Notes under the pieces: model-generated | Database searches by the model: none | The model's input: the letters and a program-made list of their open reading frames with translations, nothing else | What the model was told of the DNA's origin: nothing | Source of the DNA: Casuarius casuarius | Lineage: Eukaryota > Chordata > Aves > Casuariiformes > Casuariidae | NCBI GenBank assembly: GCA_003342895.1 | Contig: PTFA01000050.1 | Span: forward strand, 5,681-69,680 | Direction of reading: 5' to 3' | DNA length: 64,000 nucleotides | In this document: in pieces, positions 34,801-47,207 of the stretch | How the letters are laid out: each line of letters begins with the position of its first letter | Position numbering within the stretch: the first letter of the stretch is position 1 | Program-made: the position numbers and the translations under genes

Positions 34801-36629
34801 CCAAGGCACTGTGAAGCCAAGCACAGGACTGAGATAGAAGGTGAAATGGCATGTGTTCCATCCCCTTGAGAAAGTGCCTTTTTTTTTTTTTTAATGCACT
34901 TTTGTTTGACAAATCAAGTATGTGTGCTGATATTCAGGTCTAAAAAGCTTGCATGTTCGTGTTCATCATGGAAGTCTCGGGGCTGCAGAATGGAGGCAGG
35001 CCAAAGGCCTGACTCAAATATTGGACCCCTTTTCTCATTTTTATGCCATCCTTATCTCCACTGTTTTTCCCTTCTCCGTAACAGCTGTCTTCTCCTTATT
35101 CCTGTCTCAATCCATTCTGCACACACAGACATACACTTGGTTTTCAGAATATCTATTTAAAAAATTGCAGTTTTAATTTGGAGTTCTTGGATTTTGCTGG
35201 ATTTCTGGATAAGCATGACAGATGTTGAAAAATGGAAAACTTCAGCATAGCTGCCCAGACCTGCACCGCTTCTTCTTTCTCCCTATGTTATCAGCTAAAG
35301 GGTAATCACTATTTTGGGGGCATAAGAGAATGAAAACCCCCTTCATCTTTTCACCAGGTAGAAATCTCACCCATATGCTGTTGGCAATGTCCAATTCCAA
35401 CAGCTTTTCTTCGGCCTGAATTGGAAGCTATTTTGAACCCTGATGGAAAGGAAGGTGAACTTTGTCTTTTGTAATTAGCCAGCAGTCTCTCCTTTATGAA
35501 TAGTTTGTACTTGACACCCCTTCTTTCAACACTGATGTTGCATTTAACATAATGTAGTTGCCTGTATCGTATGAGGTCATTCATATGGTACTGATGGAAT
35601 TTGGATTCCACCCGCCTTTCCAGGGACGAGAGGTATGATTTGACCCTGTAGCTGTCCTGCTAGCGAAGACGCTGTAGGCAAGGGTCTGACTATGGTGCAG
35701 TGGTCAATGGAACAAGACCATATGCTTAATTTTAAAATCAAGTTGTGTAGCGCTGTTGATTTTCATCAGGCAGTCGGGATCTTAGACTCCCTGCTCAGCA
35801 TGGAAGCTGTGCGAGGAGTGGTTTTCACGTAGGTCGGTTTTGGTATGCTTGAAGTAAAGTTTGCATGATGATTAGTGAAAATAGGGAAAAAAGCTCCTAA
35901 TAACAACTTCTTGGAGATAGTAAAATGGAAAGACTGACTGCAATGTGTTATGAATGAGGTCTCAGGAATTTTATGACCTGTCTTATGAAAAAATGCTCAA
36001 GGCAAACTTTAAACAGTCTGATGGATTTGTTACTAAAGACAATGGGAAATAATAGGTCCTTCTAATGTTGTATTTGTTCTGGGGGTAGGTGGATGTTAAT
36101 GGAGAAGGAAAGCCTTGAAAGTTCGACTTCAGCTTGCATGTTAAGTTGAATTTGTTTTTGAGTAACTAGAATATTTGGAAGCTTTGGGTGGATAGAGAGG
36201 CTACAGCTGGCAATAACAGTAGCACCTTTTATGCTGTCAGTTTAACAGTTGTAAAACAATTAGGGAGAATTATGTTAATAGAAGGCTTTGTTCACACTTC
36301 TCTTGCTCAATTTTCTGTTTTTTATAACTTGCCCTTTCTACTATGCACTGAGAGCACATAAACAGCAGCGCTCTGTGTGTTTTTATTAATGTGTATGGTC
36401 AGTATTATCCATTAAACCGTGGCTGGATGTAGATCATCTGAAATTTTAACAAATCAATTTTCCAGTGCTTTGGCTATTGCATTTTAATGTGGCTCCTTCT
36501 AAACAAACAAAATTATGTTTTAGGGAAGCTAAGACAGGATAAGAAGTGATTTGTATGGGAAATGGTGGCCGATTTGCTCGGACTGCTGCAGCTGTTTCCT
36601 TCTGTGATACGAACAAAAGCCCTTCAAAT
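31816..36629 (+). other. Intronic sequence, no gene seen
   Basis: AT-rich, largely unique, with a purine-rich segment at 34430-34760 (GGAGGG repeats). Segments such as 33340-33660 are long and repeat-free and may include conserved elements. No exon-like structure is strong enough to list. Confidence 0.35.
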
Positions 36630-36800
36630 CGATCGGATCCATGCTGGCTGAGCCCCGCTACCCGAGCGGAGGGGCAGCCCAGCCGGCCCGTGGGGCCCCT
36701 TCCGCAGGCAGGAGGTCAGCGCCTCCTCCCACCAGTGGGAAAACAATTTTGCCCGTGCGTATCTGGGGCCTTGGCACCCGCACTGAGATGTTGCTTTGTC
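36630..36800. other. Isolated GC-rich, CpG-bearing patch
   Basis: GC-rich sequence (GCCCCGCTACCCGAGCGGAG, AGCCGGCCCGTGGGGCCCCT) lies between AT-rich flanks. It is another orphan CpG patch inside the inferred intron. There is no splice-bounded exon. Confidence 0.5.
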
Positions 36801-37290
36801 TGTTGCTCGGTTCAGCCCATTCCAGTTCTAGACTACCTTAAGGATCCATTAATACTGAGACTAATGTGGATAGATGTCCCTCTGACGGGATAATGCAGTC
36901 CATGTGACGTGCCTCTCCTGCTGCCCTCCCATCCTGCGTCGCAGAGGGCTTGGTCTGGCTCCTTCCTCCCTTCCTTCCAGTGCTGAGGGCTCCTCGAGCT
37001 GGAGCCATTTGACATCTGCCTAAAGAGCCTCAGCCTATGCTTGACTCTGTTTCTTCATATTGGTGCCACGTGGAGGTTTTAGTGCCACACAAGATCAGCG
37101 ATTTAAAATGCAGTAAGCTCTTTTCTATTCAAAACACAGAATGATTAAACTGAAATCAAGAGCACTGGTAATGTAGTTCTTTCCCTTCAGTCCTAAAAGG
37201 AAGCAGAGTTCTGAAAATCTGCGTGTGACGTTCCCCTAAGTAACGAGCGTGCGTAGACGGTCCTTTGAGAAAGAAGGATCTCCAAATTCC

Positions 37291-37291
37291 N
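37291..37291. other. Ambiguous base (N)
   Basis: A single unresolved base in otherwise unique sequence. It indicates a draft-quality assembly or polymorphic site. Confidence 1.
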
Positions 37292-37839
37292 TTTACCTTG
37301 ACAGCTGTCATTCGGCACTTGTAGTTGTCATGGCAGTGTGTAGTTTTTCATGAATTACTAGCACTGTTTTCTGTTTTGAGTTTTTTTCTTCTTTATCAGT
37401 CATCAGCCCATCAGCCAGGCCATTCATAACGACTTCTGGCAGCTCATCAGGGGAGATCAGTGCCATTGAATTGTGCCCTATAAACTCTCACACCTCATTG
37501 TGTGAAGCTGTTTACTGCCTTGCCTCCTTCTGTAAATATTACAAGCAGTGCACTAAAAGGAGAGATGCGTGAAAATGAAATGGCTTAACCTTGTAGCAGT
37601 TAGCTTAGATGGCAGGTCTGTGTTGACTGATAATTCACAAGTCCTTGTGTTTCAGTTACTTTGCTAAATAACATGTAGACATTCCACTTTGAAGTCTTGT
37701 ATATGATAGTTAATTAGACAACATTTAATTTGGCTTAACATTTGTGTCAGTTTTGCAAAAGCGAGCCTCTATAATTAGGGAATACAGATCAGGTTTCTGT
37801 CAGACTTATAACCTCTCACTCTAATTTAATGCTTACTTC

Positions 37840-38070
37840 TCTAGTGCCGTGTCACACTTGGTGCGCAGAATTTTTTTCCACTGTCTTTTCCGCTTGACTA
37901 GTAACAAAGTTGCCCATATTACACAACTGACAGCAAATGGAATCATTCAGAGAGATGTAAGGGCATATGATTTGCCAGTATTTAACAGTGAACTCGCCCA
38001 TCAAAACAGATTACATGAATGGAATCAGTGTAAATTATACTATGCTGTGCATTTAGGCAAGCCTGGCATT
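37840..38070. promoter_or_regulatory. Candidate conserved noncoding element
   Basis: About 230 bp of repeat-free sequence with TALE-like ACTGACAGC, AACAAAG (SOX/TCF-like), AATGGAATCATTCAG and CAGATTACATG. An open frame of 74 codons spans it, but without splice sites. Enhancer function is inferred from composition only. Confidence 0.25.
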
Positions 38071-41000
38071 TAGTTAAAACTGTTTTGTGCATCTAAGGTA
38101 CTTGATACAGTTTTTTACGATGCTTTTTAATAGAAGTTTACATGCAAAACATACCATGGAATTAATGGTTTATAATTAGGAAAGCATTTTCTGGTATATA
38201 TGAATAGTTTGGGGTTTTTTTTAAAGTGTGCTTTCCATTTGAAAATATTTTTGTCTGGGATGATTAAGATGCTGTTTATTGCAGGTTTCTAGGTGTGACA
38301 TCATATCCATACGCAGAAGCATATTTAATATTCCATTTAATATTTTTAGCATCTGGAACAAAAAAATGTGGTCTAGGGTTTTGGTGTTTGGAAATATGTA
38401 TTATCCACTAACGTCTCCCTGATGATGTTCCTACCAGTTTGTTCTACGGTTCCAGTCAAATGTAGAGATGTACTTCTCAACAAATTTTCTGTTGTGAGGT
38501 CAAGATGTTTCTTTAAAGATAAAGCATCCAAATGTAGCACAGTTTTAATCAATAATTCACTCTCTTGTCCAGTGCAAAGGGAGATATTGGGCATCTGCCC
38601 GCTGTAGCTGTATGCAAGGGGAATATCTCAGTCAGACAGCATGCTCCTATGACCCTGATGTGTGTAGTTTGTCTCTAATTAGAGAGGAAACCACTGCTGG
38701 TTGTCCAGCTTGCGCTGGTTACCATCTCTGAACGAGCGGTGGGTGATGGTCTGCGGAGAAGGGCTGTGCTCCGGGGGCTCTAGGCCACCTGGACTGAGAA
38801 AGCAAAGTGAAGGGCTCAAGCTAAGTGGCTGTTTGCTGCTGAACCAGGCCAAGGGGAGTGTTTGGCATAGAGTTTTTAACTAACTAGCATAAGGTTTCTT
38901 TTCTTTTTTTTCTTTTTTTCTCCTCCTTTTTCTCTGCTGTGAAATCTTATGCATTCCTGCTTCATTGTTATTACTTGAGAGTTCAGTGTTGCCCATCCTG
39001 GAAAGAAGGGAGATGAAGTGGAGCATGGTCCAGAGGCTGGAGGGCTAGGCTGAACCGCGAGCTTCGCAAACAGCTCATGCTGAGCTAGGGCAAAGGAAGG
39101 GGCGGCCCTGCCCTAGCTTCTCTCCTGCACCTGTAGGATAGTTGTATGGCCAAATGAGTGAACTAATCTGGCTGTAAATAAACCCTCCATTTTTAAAATG
39201 GTGCAGGGGTGGCAGGAGTTTTCAGGTGGGTCGCTTTGCTGGGCTGGCTGCCTCTGTCACTGCACTAGCTGCTCCCGCGTCGCTGCTGGCAGAAGAGTGC
39301 TGACGGGGACACATGTCCAAAGGCAGAGAGTCAGGAAAGATGGAATCACTTTAGTAGCAACCAAGCACTAGTTTGTCTCAAGTTCATTAGAAAGCTTTAC
39401 TTGCAGAGCAGTTGCCCCTTACTGTGTTTAGCTTGAAATTTCCATTTCAGAACTAAAGGAGGACTTCTGTTAACCAAGAGCTTGCCAGTTCAGAGCTTGC
39501 TATGTCAGTTAATCGATAAAAGACACCGCCTCTCCATACAAGCTTTCATTTACTCATATCCTTACTCTGTCATAGCTGCTCACTATATCTGTATTCTCTG
39601 GACTGCAGAAATTGAGCCAGGTCTGTGTCTGAGAAGTTGAGCTGTTTTTGCAGTTTGTGTTGCCTTTCTAAACACGTCGGAAGTGTTTGATGGGCATCTG
39701 CAGCATCTTGAGGAAATACTGGATGGCTATAATCTGAATTTTTACTGCTTTTGTGGGTCAAGATATGACTTCAGGGCCAGTTGCATTATGAAAATTATGT
39801 AGCAAATCAACAGCATCCAAGAATTTAGATTTTAATCAACAAGGCTGCTTTCTGACCCGTAACTGTGATGCTGGGCCAGGTGTCCAGCAGGTATAAAGGA
39901 GCTTATTACCATGTTAATTTGCTATTATGAGACGAGAACTCATTCATTATATTGTGATGAAGGTCCCTTAGCATATGTTTTGCACATATTTAAGGTTATT
40001 CTGCTGCTCCCCCAAATTTGAACTTTTCATAAATACAGCCGTAAATTTTGGTCTCCTTTAGTGATCAGTGATGGCTTTCCTGGGCTGCATAATTGACCAG
40101 TGTTAATTTGTTACAAAGCTTTATTAAAAGGGAAACTCCAGACTTGCATGTGGTCATTCTTGCCTTTTCTCTAAGTCTTTGAAACCATGTTTTGCATTGA
40201 AATCAACACTGTGTCATTTTAGTCACAGATCGTTTCCCTTCTGTAGGAAATTATGTCCTATGTCATTTGGAAGGTCATACTCTGCCAATTAAAAAAAAAG
40301 TCAAGTTGTTTTATTCAAAGGCCAGAAGTAGAAACAGAGTAACAATTCTAACAAAATAATTTCTCTTTATAATCAAAGGCTGGATTACAGGGTTGCGTAG
40401 TGTATATCTGTGGATCGCATAAAAGAATATGGGATTGTGCTTACACACACTGTAATAGATTTTTCCTGGATGAACAGAAGACGCATGCTGCGTGTCCTAA
40501 ATGAGAATTCACCCAATGCTGAAACCTGAAATTTTGTGGGAGACAGGATCATCAAATATGGGGGAAAGGAAAGCATTTAATAATACTGCCCTGAGCATGA
40601 ATTACTTGGATGTGTAATGCATTGTATTTTGTATATAAACACAATGCTAACGAGATGAGTGTAATTGTAGTGCTGATGACACTCTGACACCCCTCCTAGA
40701 CAGACTAACTCATGTCCCTGAAGGATTACACAGCTAGCCCGTAGAGTTCAGCTTTCCACTGCGAGCAGCAGCCCATGCCAGGTGTTTCAGAGGGAGTGAG
40801 AAAACCCTGCAATGATCTGATTTGGGAGTGTATTCTGATTCTTGTGGTGGTAGTGAGTGCATTTGAAAAATTCTTCCTCTTGCTGAGACTTGCTTGTTTA
40901 TTTGATATAGAATGTGTGCAGTATTTTTTTCCCTTTTTTTTGTAAAGGATTTCTCTGTGGAAATGGATGAATGTTGCTGTAATAATTTTGTTTTGCAGCA

Positions 41001-41164
41001 TCCTTTCCCTGAGAAATATACTGTACAAGCTTTGAAATTTTATAGTCTCAGGCATCATACATGCTTAGGATCCCTTATGTATCAAATACAGTTCACGGCA
41101 AAGCTAAAGAAGTCAGTGTCCTATTGAAAGGCCCTTTATGTCTTGCCTTTTCTTTGTTCAACAG

Positions 41165-41448
41165 GGAACAAAGTTTGTCATCCTGAGATACCAGACCTTT
41201 GACGAAGCTCAGGTAACCTCTGACAGTGCGTATAGTGCTCACAAAGAGTCCCTGTCAGCCTTTGTAGAAGACTTCGAGACTTCAGTCAGTGTTGACTTTC
41301 CAGAAGACGAGGAGTGTGTTGGCGAAGTGCTAGGCTGTGGTTCTTCGGATCTATCAGTTCATGGAGGAACAGAAGAAGCTCAGCATGTAGATGAAAAGAT
41401 GACAGAAGCAGCAGCATCCCAGAAGTTGTGATCACACAGGCAGATGAG
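41165..41448 (+). CDS. Large internal coding exon with an apparent one-base frame break; unidentified protein
   Basis: The acceptor TGCCTTTTCTTTGTTCAACAG ends at 41164 and a donor GATGAG/GTGGGT is at 41449. From phase 0 the exon is open for 88 codons. It starts GTKFVILRYQTFDEAQ, is then strongly acidic (FVEDFETSVSVDFPEDEE), and reaches TGA at 41429. A second frame is open from about 41395 to the donor and reads KDDRSSSIPEVVITQADE. The two frames are one base apart and meet at AAAA (41394-41397). With one more base the exon would be 285 nt, phase 0 to phase 0. An alternative is that TGA is the genuine stop, or that an internal donor (GCTCAG/GTAACC at 41213) is used. It looks like an acidic, disordered region of a nuclear or scaffold protein; I do not recognise it. 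Exon 4 does not join it in phase, so an exon is missing between them. Confidence 0.55.
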
Positions 41449-43876
41449 GTGGGTGATAGACAATACTTGATATAAAATTCCTTTTTATCTTATCTGATTT
41501 GTATTCTTGGCTGTGATCAGGAATGCAGCTTGTTGTTTCTAATTAATTCTTTAATTTTCTTTTATTTATATTTTGAATTTAGCAAAATTCTATTTCATGT
41601 TAGAAACGTTCTCCAACAAACCCAAAATGCGTTAAAAAGGCCATTTGCTTTAATCAGCAGGATTCTTAATCTTATTATATGCTCCTCAGAAATGAATATT
41701 TCTTTGTATTGTAGAGTACATATTTACATAAATTAGTGTTATCCTTGGTTATTTTGCCAACCATAATTTATACGCTTTTTAGTTTTATCATAGAATAAAA
41801 TCTCGCCTCTGATATTCTGAGACCATTTTTAGTATCACAGCAAATTACCTTGGGAGGAACTATTACACAGTCAGTGAACTATCTTACTTGTGTTTTAAAA
41901 GAATTAGAATGTGTATCAAATACTCAGCTTCAACTGATAAATCCAGTCTGTCTCTTTCACTTTCTCCTCTGAGTTCGTGTTTGCAGGTTTTTGAAAACTG
42001 CCAATTTGTAAAAATCACATGCAAAATTCACATGAAATGTAAATAGATTTTTAGGAATAGCTAGTTCTTTGAACAAATCTAAAATTTCTTGCCTCATTTA
42101 ATTATTTTGTGTGTTAAGATGACTTTCTCCTCATGAAGTTACTAGGTTTGTTTGTTTGTTTCCATATCTTTTCTACAGAAGGTTCATTTCAAATATTGCA
42201 CTCAGAGATGTTGACAAAACGTTTGTCAAGAATTTCTTTGAAGTAATATTGGAAGTATCTAATCTTACAAGATGCTACTAAATGGAGCTCTCGTCTCTGA
42301 CAGATGGAGAGCCCATGTCCAAATGAATTCCATATTTCCCTGCCATATTAAAATATAATGAAAAAATTTACTCCATTCACTCCAATGTTCCTCCATTCAG
42401 ATAACTTCCCTTCCTGTTCTCAACAATCTTATGGGTCTTTGGGACAAAAAGGAACTGTGCTGTTGACCAATTCCCCATATGTGGTGGTACTGGGGGGGAG
42501 AGCATTTTGTGGTTGACTCGCATGCCCAAGATGCTTCTCTGAGGTTACCATTGTGTAGAAGTCTGCAGATTCTTATCTGAAGAATCGTTTAAGTTTATGG
42601 GCCACTGAGAGCATTAGCAACAGTATCTCCAATGATAAAAGTTACTGCGTTCTGGGCAATTACCTTGTTTGACCAAGTCAGTGAAAGCTGATTGCTTTCC
42701 CTAGTATCTGATGGCAACTGAGTCATGAATGAAAACTAGCAGTTAGTCTTTGTTTGAAAGGGATTGAGTTAGTGATGGCTGTAAAGCAACTGAAATACCA
42801 GATGAAGTTCTTAACATGTTGAATTCAGGGTTTTGCTAGTATCCAAATACAGCGAGAAGACTTATCACGGTGGTCGGTGTAAGTCTTTTCATTAGTGAAT
42901 TGATCAAAATAAAGAAAATTAAAAGGTTACCCCTAAGGATGCAGCAGCTTGTATTGCCTCATGCTCCTGCAGATCACCTGAAGTCCTCTAGGGCTTCTGG
43001 TTGCTGTTGGATCCGTGGTTAGTAGAATGACAAGAAATGTTTGTAAATTATAAGATGGAATCCCAGGGCAAATGATACTAGACCGCTGCCAAGGACATAC
43101 ACCATCTGACAGTTGCATCGCTTTCCCTCGCTTTTGGAAGCTAGCGATTCTTGTTCTCCAGTGACTTTATATGGGAAGTCAAGGGCTGTCTCTCCTGTGG
43201 TGGCTGTGTGGCTAACTGAGGAGCTTAATGTGTGGGTGCATGATGTAGTCGGAGACTGCAAAGTGCCATATCCAGCACTATCTGTTCCTCTTCAGGCACA
43301 CTGATAGGCAGCATCTTGCTGTCCAGTTCATCAGTAGTTTATGTTCGTTGTGACCAAGACAATGGTATTTCCAATCTTTAAAATAAAATATAATTTTTTC
43401 ACTAAAGTTATCCAAATTGTTATGTAGCTATAAATGATAGCATCCAGAAGCTAATAGAAATGGATATTTACTGTCACTGTCTTTGTCTTTCAGAGCAACA
43501 TGTCTGCTTGCAACGTGTCTGTTTTCCTCATTTCAGGCACAAAGCAGTATTTTTACAGATTCCTCTGCTATTGATTGTTAAGCATTTATGTACTTAGTAC
43601 ATGCTAACTGTTACTGATATAGCATATATGTCATGAATTACACATACAACTAGGTATCTCTGAAGAGTAAGTATCTCTGTGTGGGTGGTTAGTACAAAAC
43701 ATATGGGCACCAGAAATAGTGTCTGAGCCAGGAAATTATGTTACATTGTACGTGTAGCACAGGGCTATAGCCTTTTGTGGGGTGATTTGCTTAAACTGTG
43801 TTTTACATAGCATAGGATGTCTATACATTTTCTTCTGTTCTAGCCATGATATATCTGGGAAATTCTGCTTTTTCTT

Positions 43877-43895
43877 TTTTTTTTTTTTTTTCCTT
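43877..43895 (+). repeat. Poly(T) tract
   Basis: A T-rich run within the intron between the exons at 41165 and 45029. Nothing else of note was seen in 41450-45028. Confidence 0.8.
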
Positions 43896-45028
43896 AAGGA
43901 GATGCACATCTCAAACTTCTCTTAGAATGGATTCAAATGCTAATGCTGACAATTTCTTTCTTCCTAAACCAGCCTGCAAAACAGGTTACTTTCCCCAGCT
44001 GTTTGCGTGACTCTTCCACTGAACATGGAACAGAAAAAAATCATTCCTAAGAATAGATCGCAGAAACGAAGCCTCAAAGAGGGCGAAAATGGAGTACTAC
44101 ATAACTGCTTGCCTGACATGCGGTATGGATATCCCCAAGCCGGGTTCTGCTAACCTTGTATCTGCGCAGGCTATAAAACTGATGAAGCAGCTGGGCGATT
44201 AGTGTGTGCTGAACCCTGTACTGCTGCAGTTGCTTACTCTGTGGCACCTGATCTAGGTGGTTGAAATCTAGTTGGGATATGTCAGTTGAAGACAAGTTGT
44301 TGGTGTAGATGTGCTGTAATAAAAAGGGGTGCAACCTGCAATTACTGCTTTCATCATCATCAGTCTGGTACTGAATACTGATTGCAGTAGCTCATCTAGG
44401 AGCCCTAGTAATGGGTTAGAGGCCTGGTGTGCTGAGCACTGTACATCCAAAACAGGTGATTATAGCCCCAGAGAGCATGAAGTCTGAATATGAGTTAAAA
44501 TACTGATACAGGCAGTAGAAAATAATTTTGGTTTTTTATGTGGTCTCCAGCAGTATTTAAAGACTGAACAGTCCTTGATATCTTATCCTTTCGACTACTA
44601 TCATTCTGGAACTCTGTGGTTATACATATTTCAATATCTTCTTTTCATGTCTCCGTAGGTCTTTATAACTGTCGGACAAGTTAGTACCTGAGATGCCTCA
44701 TTTGGTGTGCATTAAATTTTGTAGGTTTCTCAAGGGGGGAGTAATTAAATTACTTTTTTCAAAGGAGTTATCCACCACACTAATAACTTATCTATAAGCT
44801 AATTAAAGTAGCTGTCTGTAGTTGAAAATGACTAAACAGTTCAATGTGTTGTAATTCTTACTGGATTTTGAGCAACAGCGACTTCTGGATTTGTCCAAGT
44901 GCTGATGTCTGACAGCTGTAAATATCATATTTGCATATAGGGGGAGGAGGACATGGGGAGGACACGGTTCCTGTTATTGCACATGCAGCATGTTCATGCT
45001 GTAACTATGCTTTCTGTTTTCTTATCAG

Positions 45029-45126
45029 CTGGTGCTAGAGTGGAAACTTCGTTTAAAGGGCATTGGATGGAGAAAAAGAGCAATGATAGATATCTACAAG
45101 ATTTTGCTAGCTTTTTGAAGTCAAAG
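45029..45126 (+). CDS. Internal coding exon (GARVETSFKGHWMEKKSND...), unidentified protein
   Basis: A strong acceptor (CTTTCTGTTTTCTTATCAG, ending 45028) and donor (GTCAAAG/GTAATG at 45127) bound 98 nt. One frame is open throughout, entered with one base carried over, and reads GARVETSFKGHWMEKKSNDR, ending ...ASFLKSK at phase 0. The exon at 30761 would supply the required single base. Entered at phase 0 instead, as the repaired 41165 exon would demand, it reads LVLEWKLRLKGIGWRK and then stops late (TGA, 45116). That frame and the fully open one are offset at the AAAAA run (45072-45076). The peptide is basic and aromatic, with a predicted helical end. No family was recognised. Confidence 0.5.
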
Positions 45127-45197
45127 GTAATGTCACACGTGTCACCTATATTGCAGAGGAGACTTTGCAGCACTTAGGAGCTCCTGAAGGGGGAAGG

Positions 45198-45335
45198 GTC
45201 TTTTTCCCCATTTGTACGTGAGGAAGTGGAGGCATGGGAAGGCAGGCAACTGGCCTGTGAAGTTCTGCCAGTGGCAGAAGAAGCATTAAACATTGCAACC
45301 TTGATCCAATGTGTTATCCATCAGACCCGTCTGTG
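45198..45335 (-). repeat. Core-SINE (MIR-like) fragment, reverse orientation
   Basis: Landmarks in order: TCCCCATTTGTACGTGAGGA, AGTGGAGGCATGGGAAGGCA, CCAGTGGCAGAAGAAG, and GATCCAATGTGTTATCCATC. They match the reptile/bird reverse-oriented core-SINE pattern (CCCCATTTTACAGATGGGGA...GTGGCAGAGCC...CCAGTGCTCTATCCACTAGA). Confidence 0.65.
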
Positions 45336-47112
45336 TAAGTCCTCAGCTCTGTTTGACAGTTGGATGTTTGCTATTATAAAGCCAAGTGGGTATGTATGAC
45401 ACCGCAGCCCAGCATACGTGTTTGGACAGAAGATAAAATTCTGTACCGGAACAATGTCATTGGTACAAAAACATGAGAGGAATCTGCTCCGCAGAGCTGA
45501 GGTCAAGCTCAGGAGGGGTGTTTTAAGGACTTGCAAGTGTGGAACTGAATAGTTCTTTGCCACGTGCACTGGGGCTCGGTGGATCAGAGCTACCTCAGAA
45601 GGCCTTTAAATGTGGCATTCAGGTGTCCCTTCTGAGGAAAGTCGGAGTGCTCACCCAGTCCTAGCATGAGGGTTTTCCACTGGGATAAAGTCAGAGTCTC
45701 TCCTCTCTGGTGCAGGGAATGGGTAGCCTTTCTGAGACCTCCCTTTGTCTCAAAGGGCAAGATCTGTGTAGTGAGGAGGAAGAGGAGAAGGGAATAGAAC
45801 AAGTTTCAGTCCTGCAGCTCAAATATGTGCACGCCTGCTAAAATTTTTCCTTCTAATGGAGTTCAGCTTTTCTTGTTCATACTGTTGGATCAATGAAATG
45901 TTCCTAAAATAATCTCCAATGGTTGTTTTTTATTACAGCCTTAAGGAACAATTTAATTTTGCCTTGGAAATGCATCTGATATGACCATTTGCTCCTGGGA
46001 TCACCAATAAGATTTTTACCTTCCATTCTGCAGATGACTCCTTTACTGTGGTGACTGGCAACTGCATGAATGCTGTGTGCACGTCGTGGAGGAGCAGGGA
46101 ACCGGGTAGCTCACCAGGCAGAATCAATGAGAACAGAATTGCTAGCAAAATTGCAGGCTTTAGATTAGACTTCATTTGTTAATTTGTTAATAAGTCTATA
46201 TTTTGGGAGATAGTTGGAAAAAGGGTGTCTGGGTTAAAAATGTTTTTGAGAACTACTGTTTAGTGTGATGCACTCCTTAGGCTTTGAAAACCTCTGCGCT
46301 CAGTTTCAGTATGAAAGGGGAAATTTTTGAATGACAGAAAGGAATATCCCGTCCAGACTGAATCAAAAGCATAGGAAATGGAGCAAAATGTACCTCCACC
46401 AGTCTCCCATACCACTGGATACATGTGCACTGAGGGATGTTGGCACCTGAAGGAATGTGACATAAAAAAATTGGAATGCTGTGTGTCCCATAAGCAAAGA
46501 GTATAGGGTGCCTTTTCCCCGTTGTTCACTCTGTTGTTATCTCCTCTGCAAGGTTATGCCTGAACTCAAGCTGCCTCATGGGCCAGATATGCCAACTCTT
46601 TCTTCCCTAACGATGGCTACTAGTGTCCGTTTAAATCCTGTTTGCACTTTTTGCACTGGTTATTCTCCATCCCAGTACAAACACACCATTTCTGCTTGCT
46701 CCTCTGATGCACCTGTTTTACTGTTCTCTGAGTGAATGCTGCTGATGCTGAGATGTGTGCGGTGTGCCCCCAGGCTTGGCACTCTTTCTGTCCTTTTGTG
46801 GCAAGATAATACGTAAAACTGGTGGGGAGGGGACCCGACTGTGTTAGTTCTGGGAGAGCATCGAGGGGACTTGCTAGTACAGTGGTGAGTTACGACTGCG
46901 AACAAGGGCAGCCTCCTTCTCCCAGATCCTCCTTCTGTAGCTTTACTTCTCCTTATACAAAATAGAGCCAAGATATTTCTTTTTGGACTGACTTTTTCTA
47001 GAGGAACAAAGGAAGCTTTGGTGCACAGTGCCTGTGGAGGTTCTCTGGTGGGTGAGAGTCTAACTGCTTTGCAGATGCCAACCTTGCACATTGTCTTCCT
47101 CCCCAAATCTAG

Positions 47113-47207
47113 ACAGGCCAAGAGGCTATGAAATCATCCAGGCCACTCCATTTGCAGGAAAACAGCACATAATCTCCATTTTGGGGAATGCCTCTTCAGT
47201 ATTCAAG
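47113..47207 (+). CDS. Candidate coding exon (RPRGYEIIQATPFAGKQ...), unidentified
   Basis: The acceptor TTGTCTTCCTCCCCAAATCTAG ends at 47112 and the donor TATTCAAG/GTATTG is at 47208. In one frame the 95 nt reads RPRGYEIIQATPFAGKQHII and on to ...NASSVFK, ending at phase 0. This needs one base carried in. The previous exon ends at phase 0 and would instead give TGQEAMKSSRPLHLQENST and a TAA. Thus either the gene ends here with that short tail, or an exon is missing between them. An earlier acceptor (CTGCTTTGCAG, ending 47074) is also possible. Confidence 0.4.

Noticed and set aside
46660..47121. 153-codon minus-strand open frame
   Set aside because: No Kozak, CpG or domain support, and it overlaps the plus-strand candidate exon and its acceptor; likely chance.
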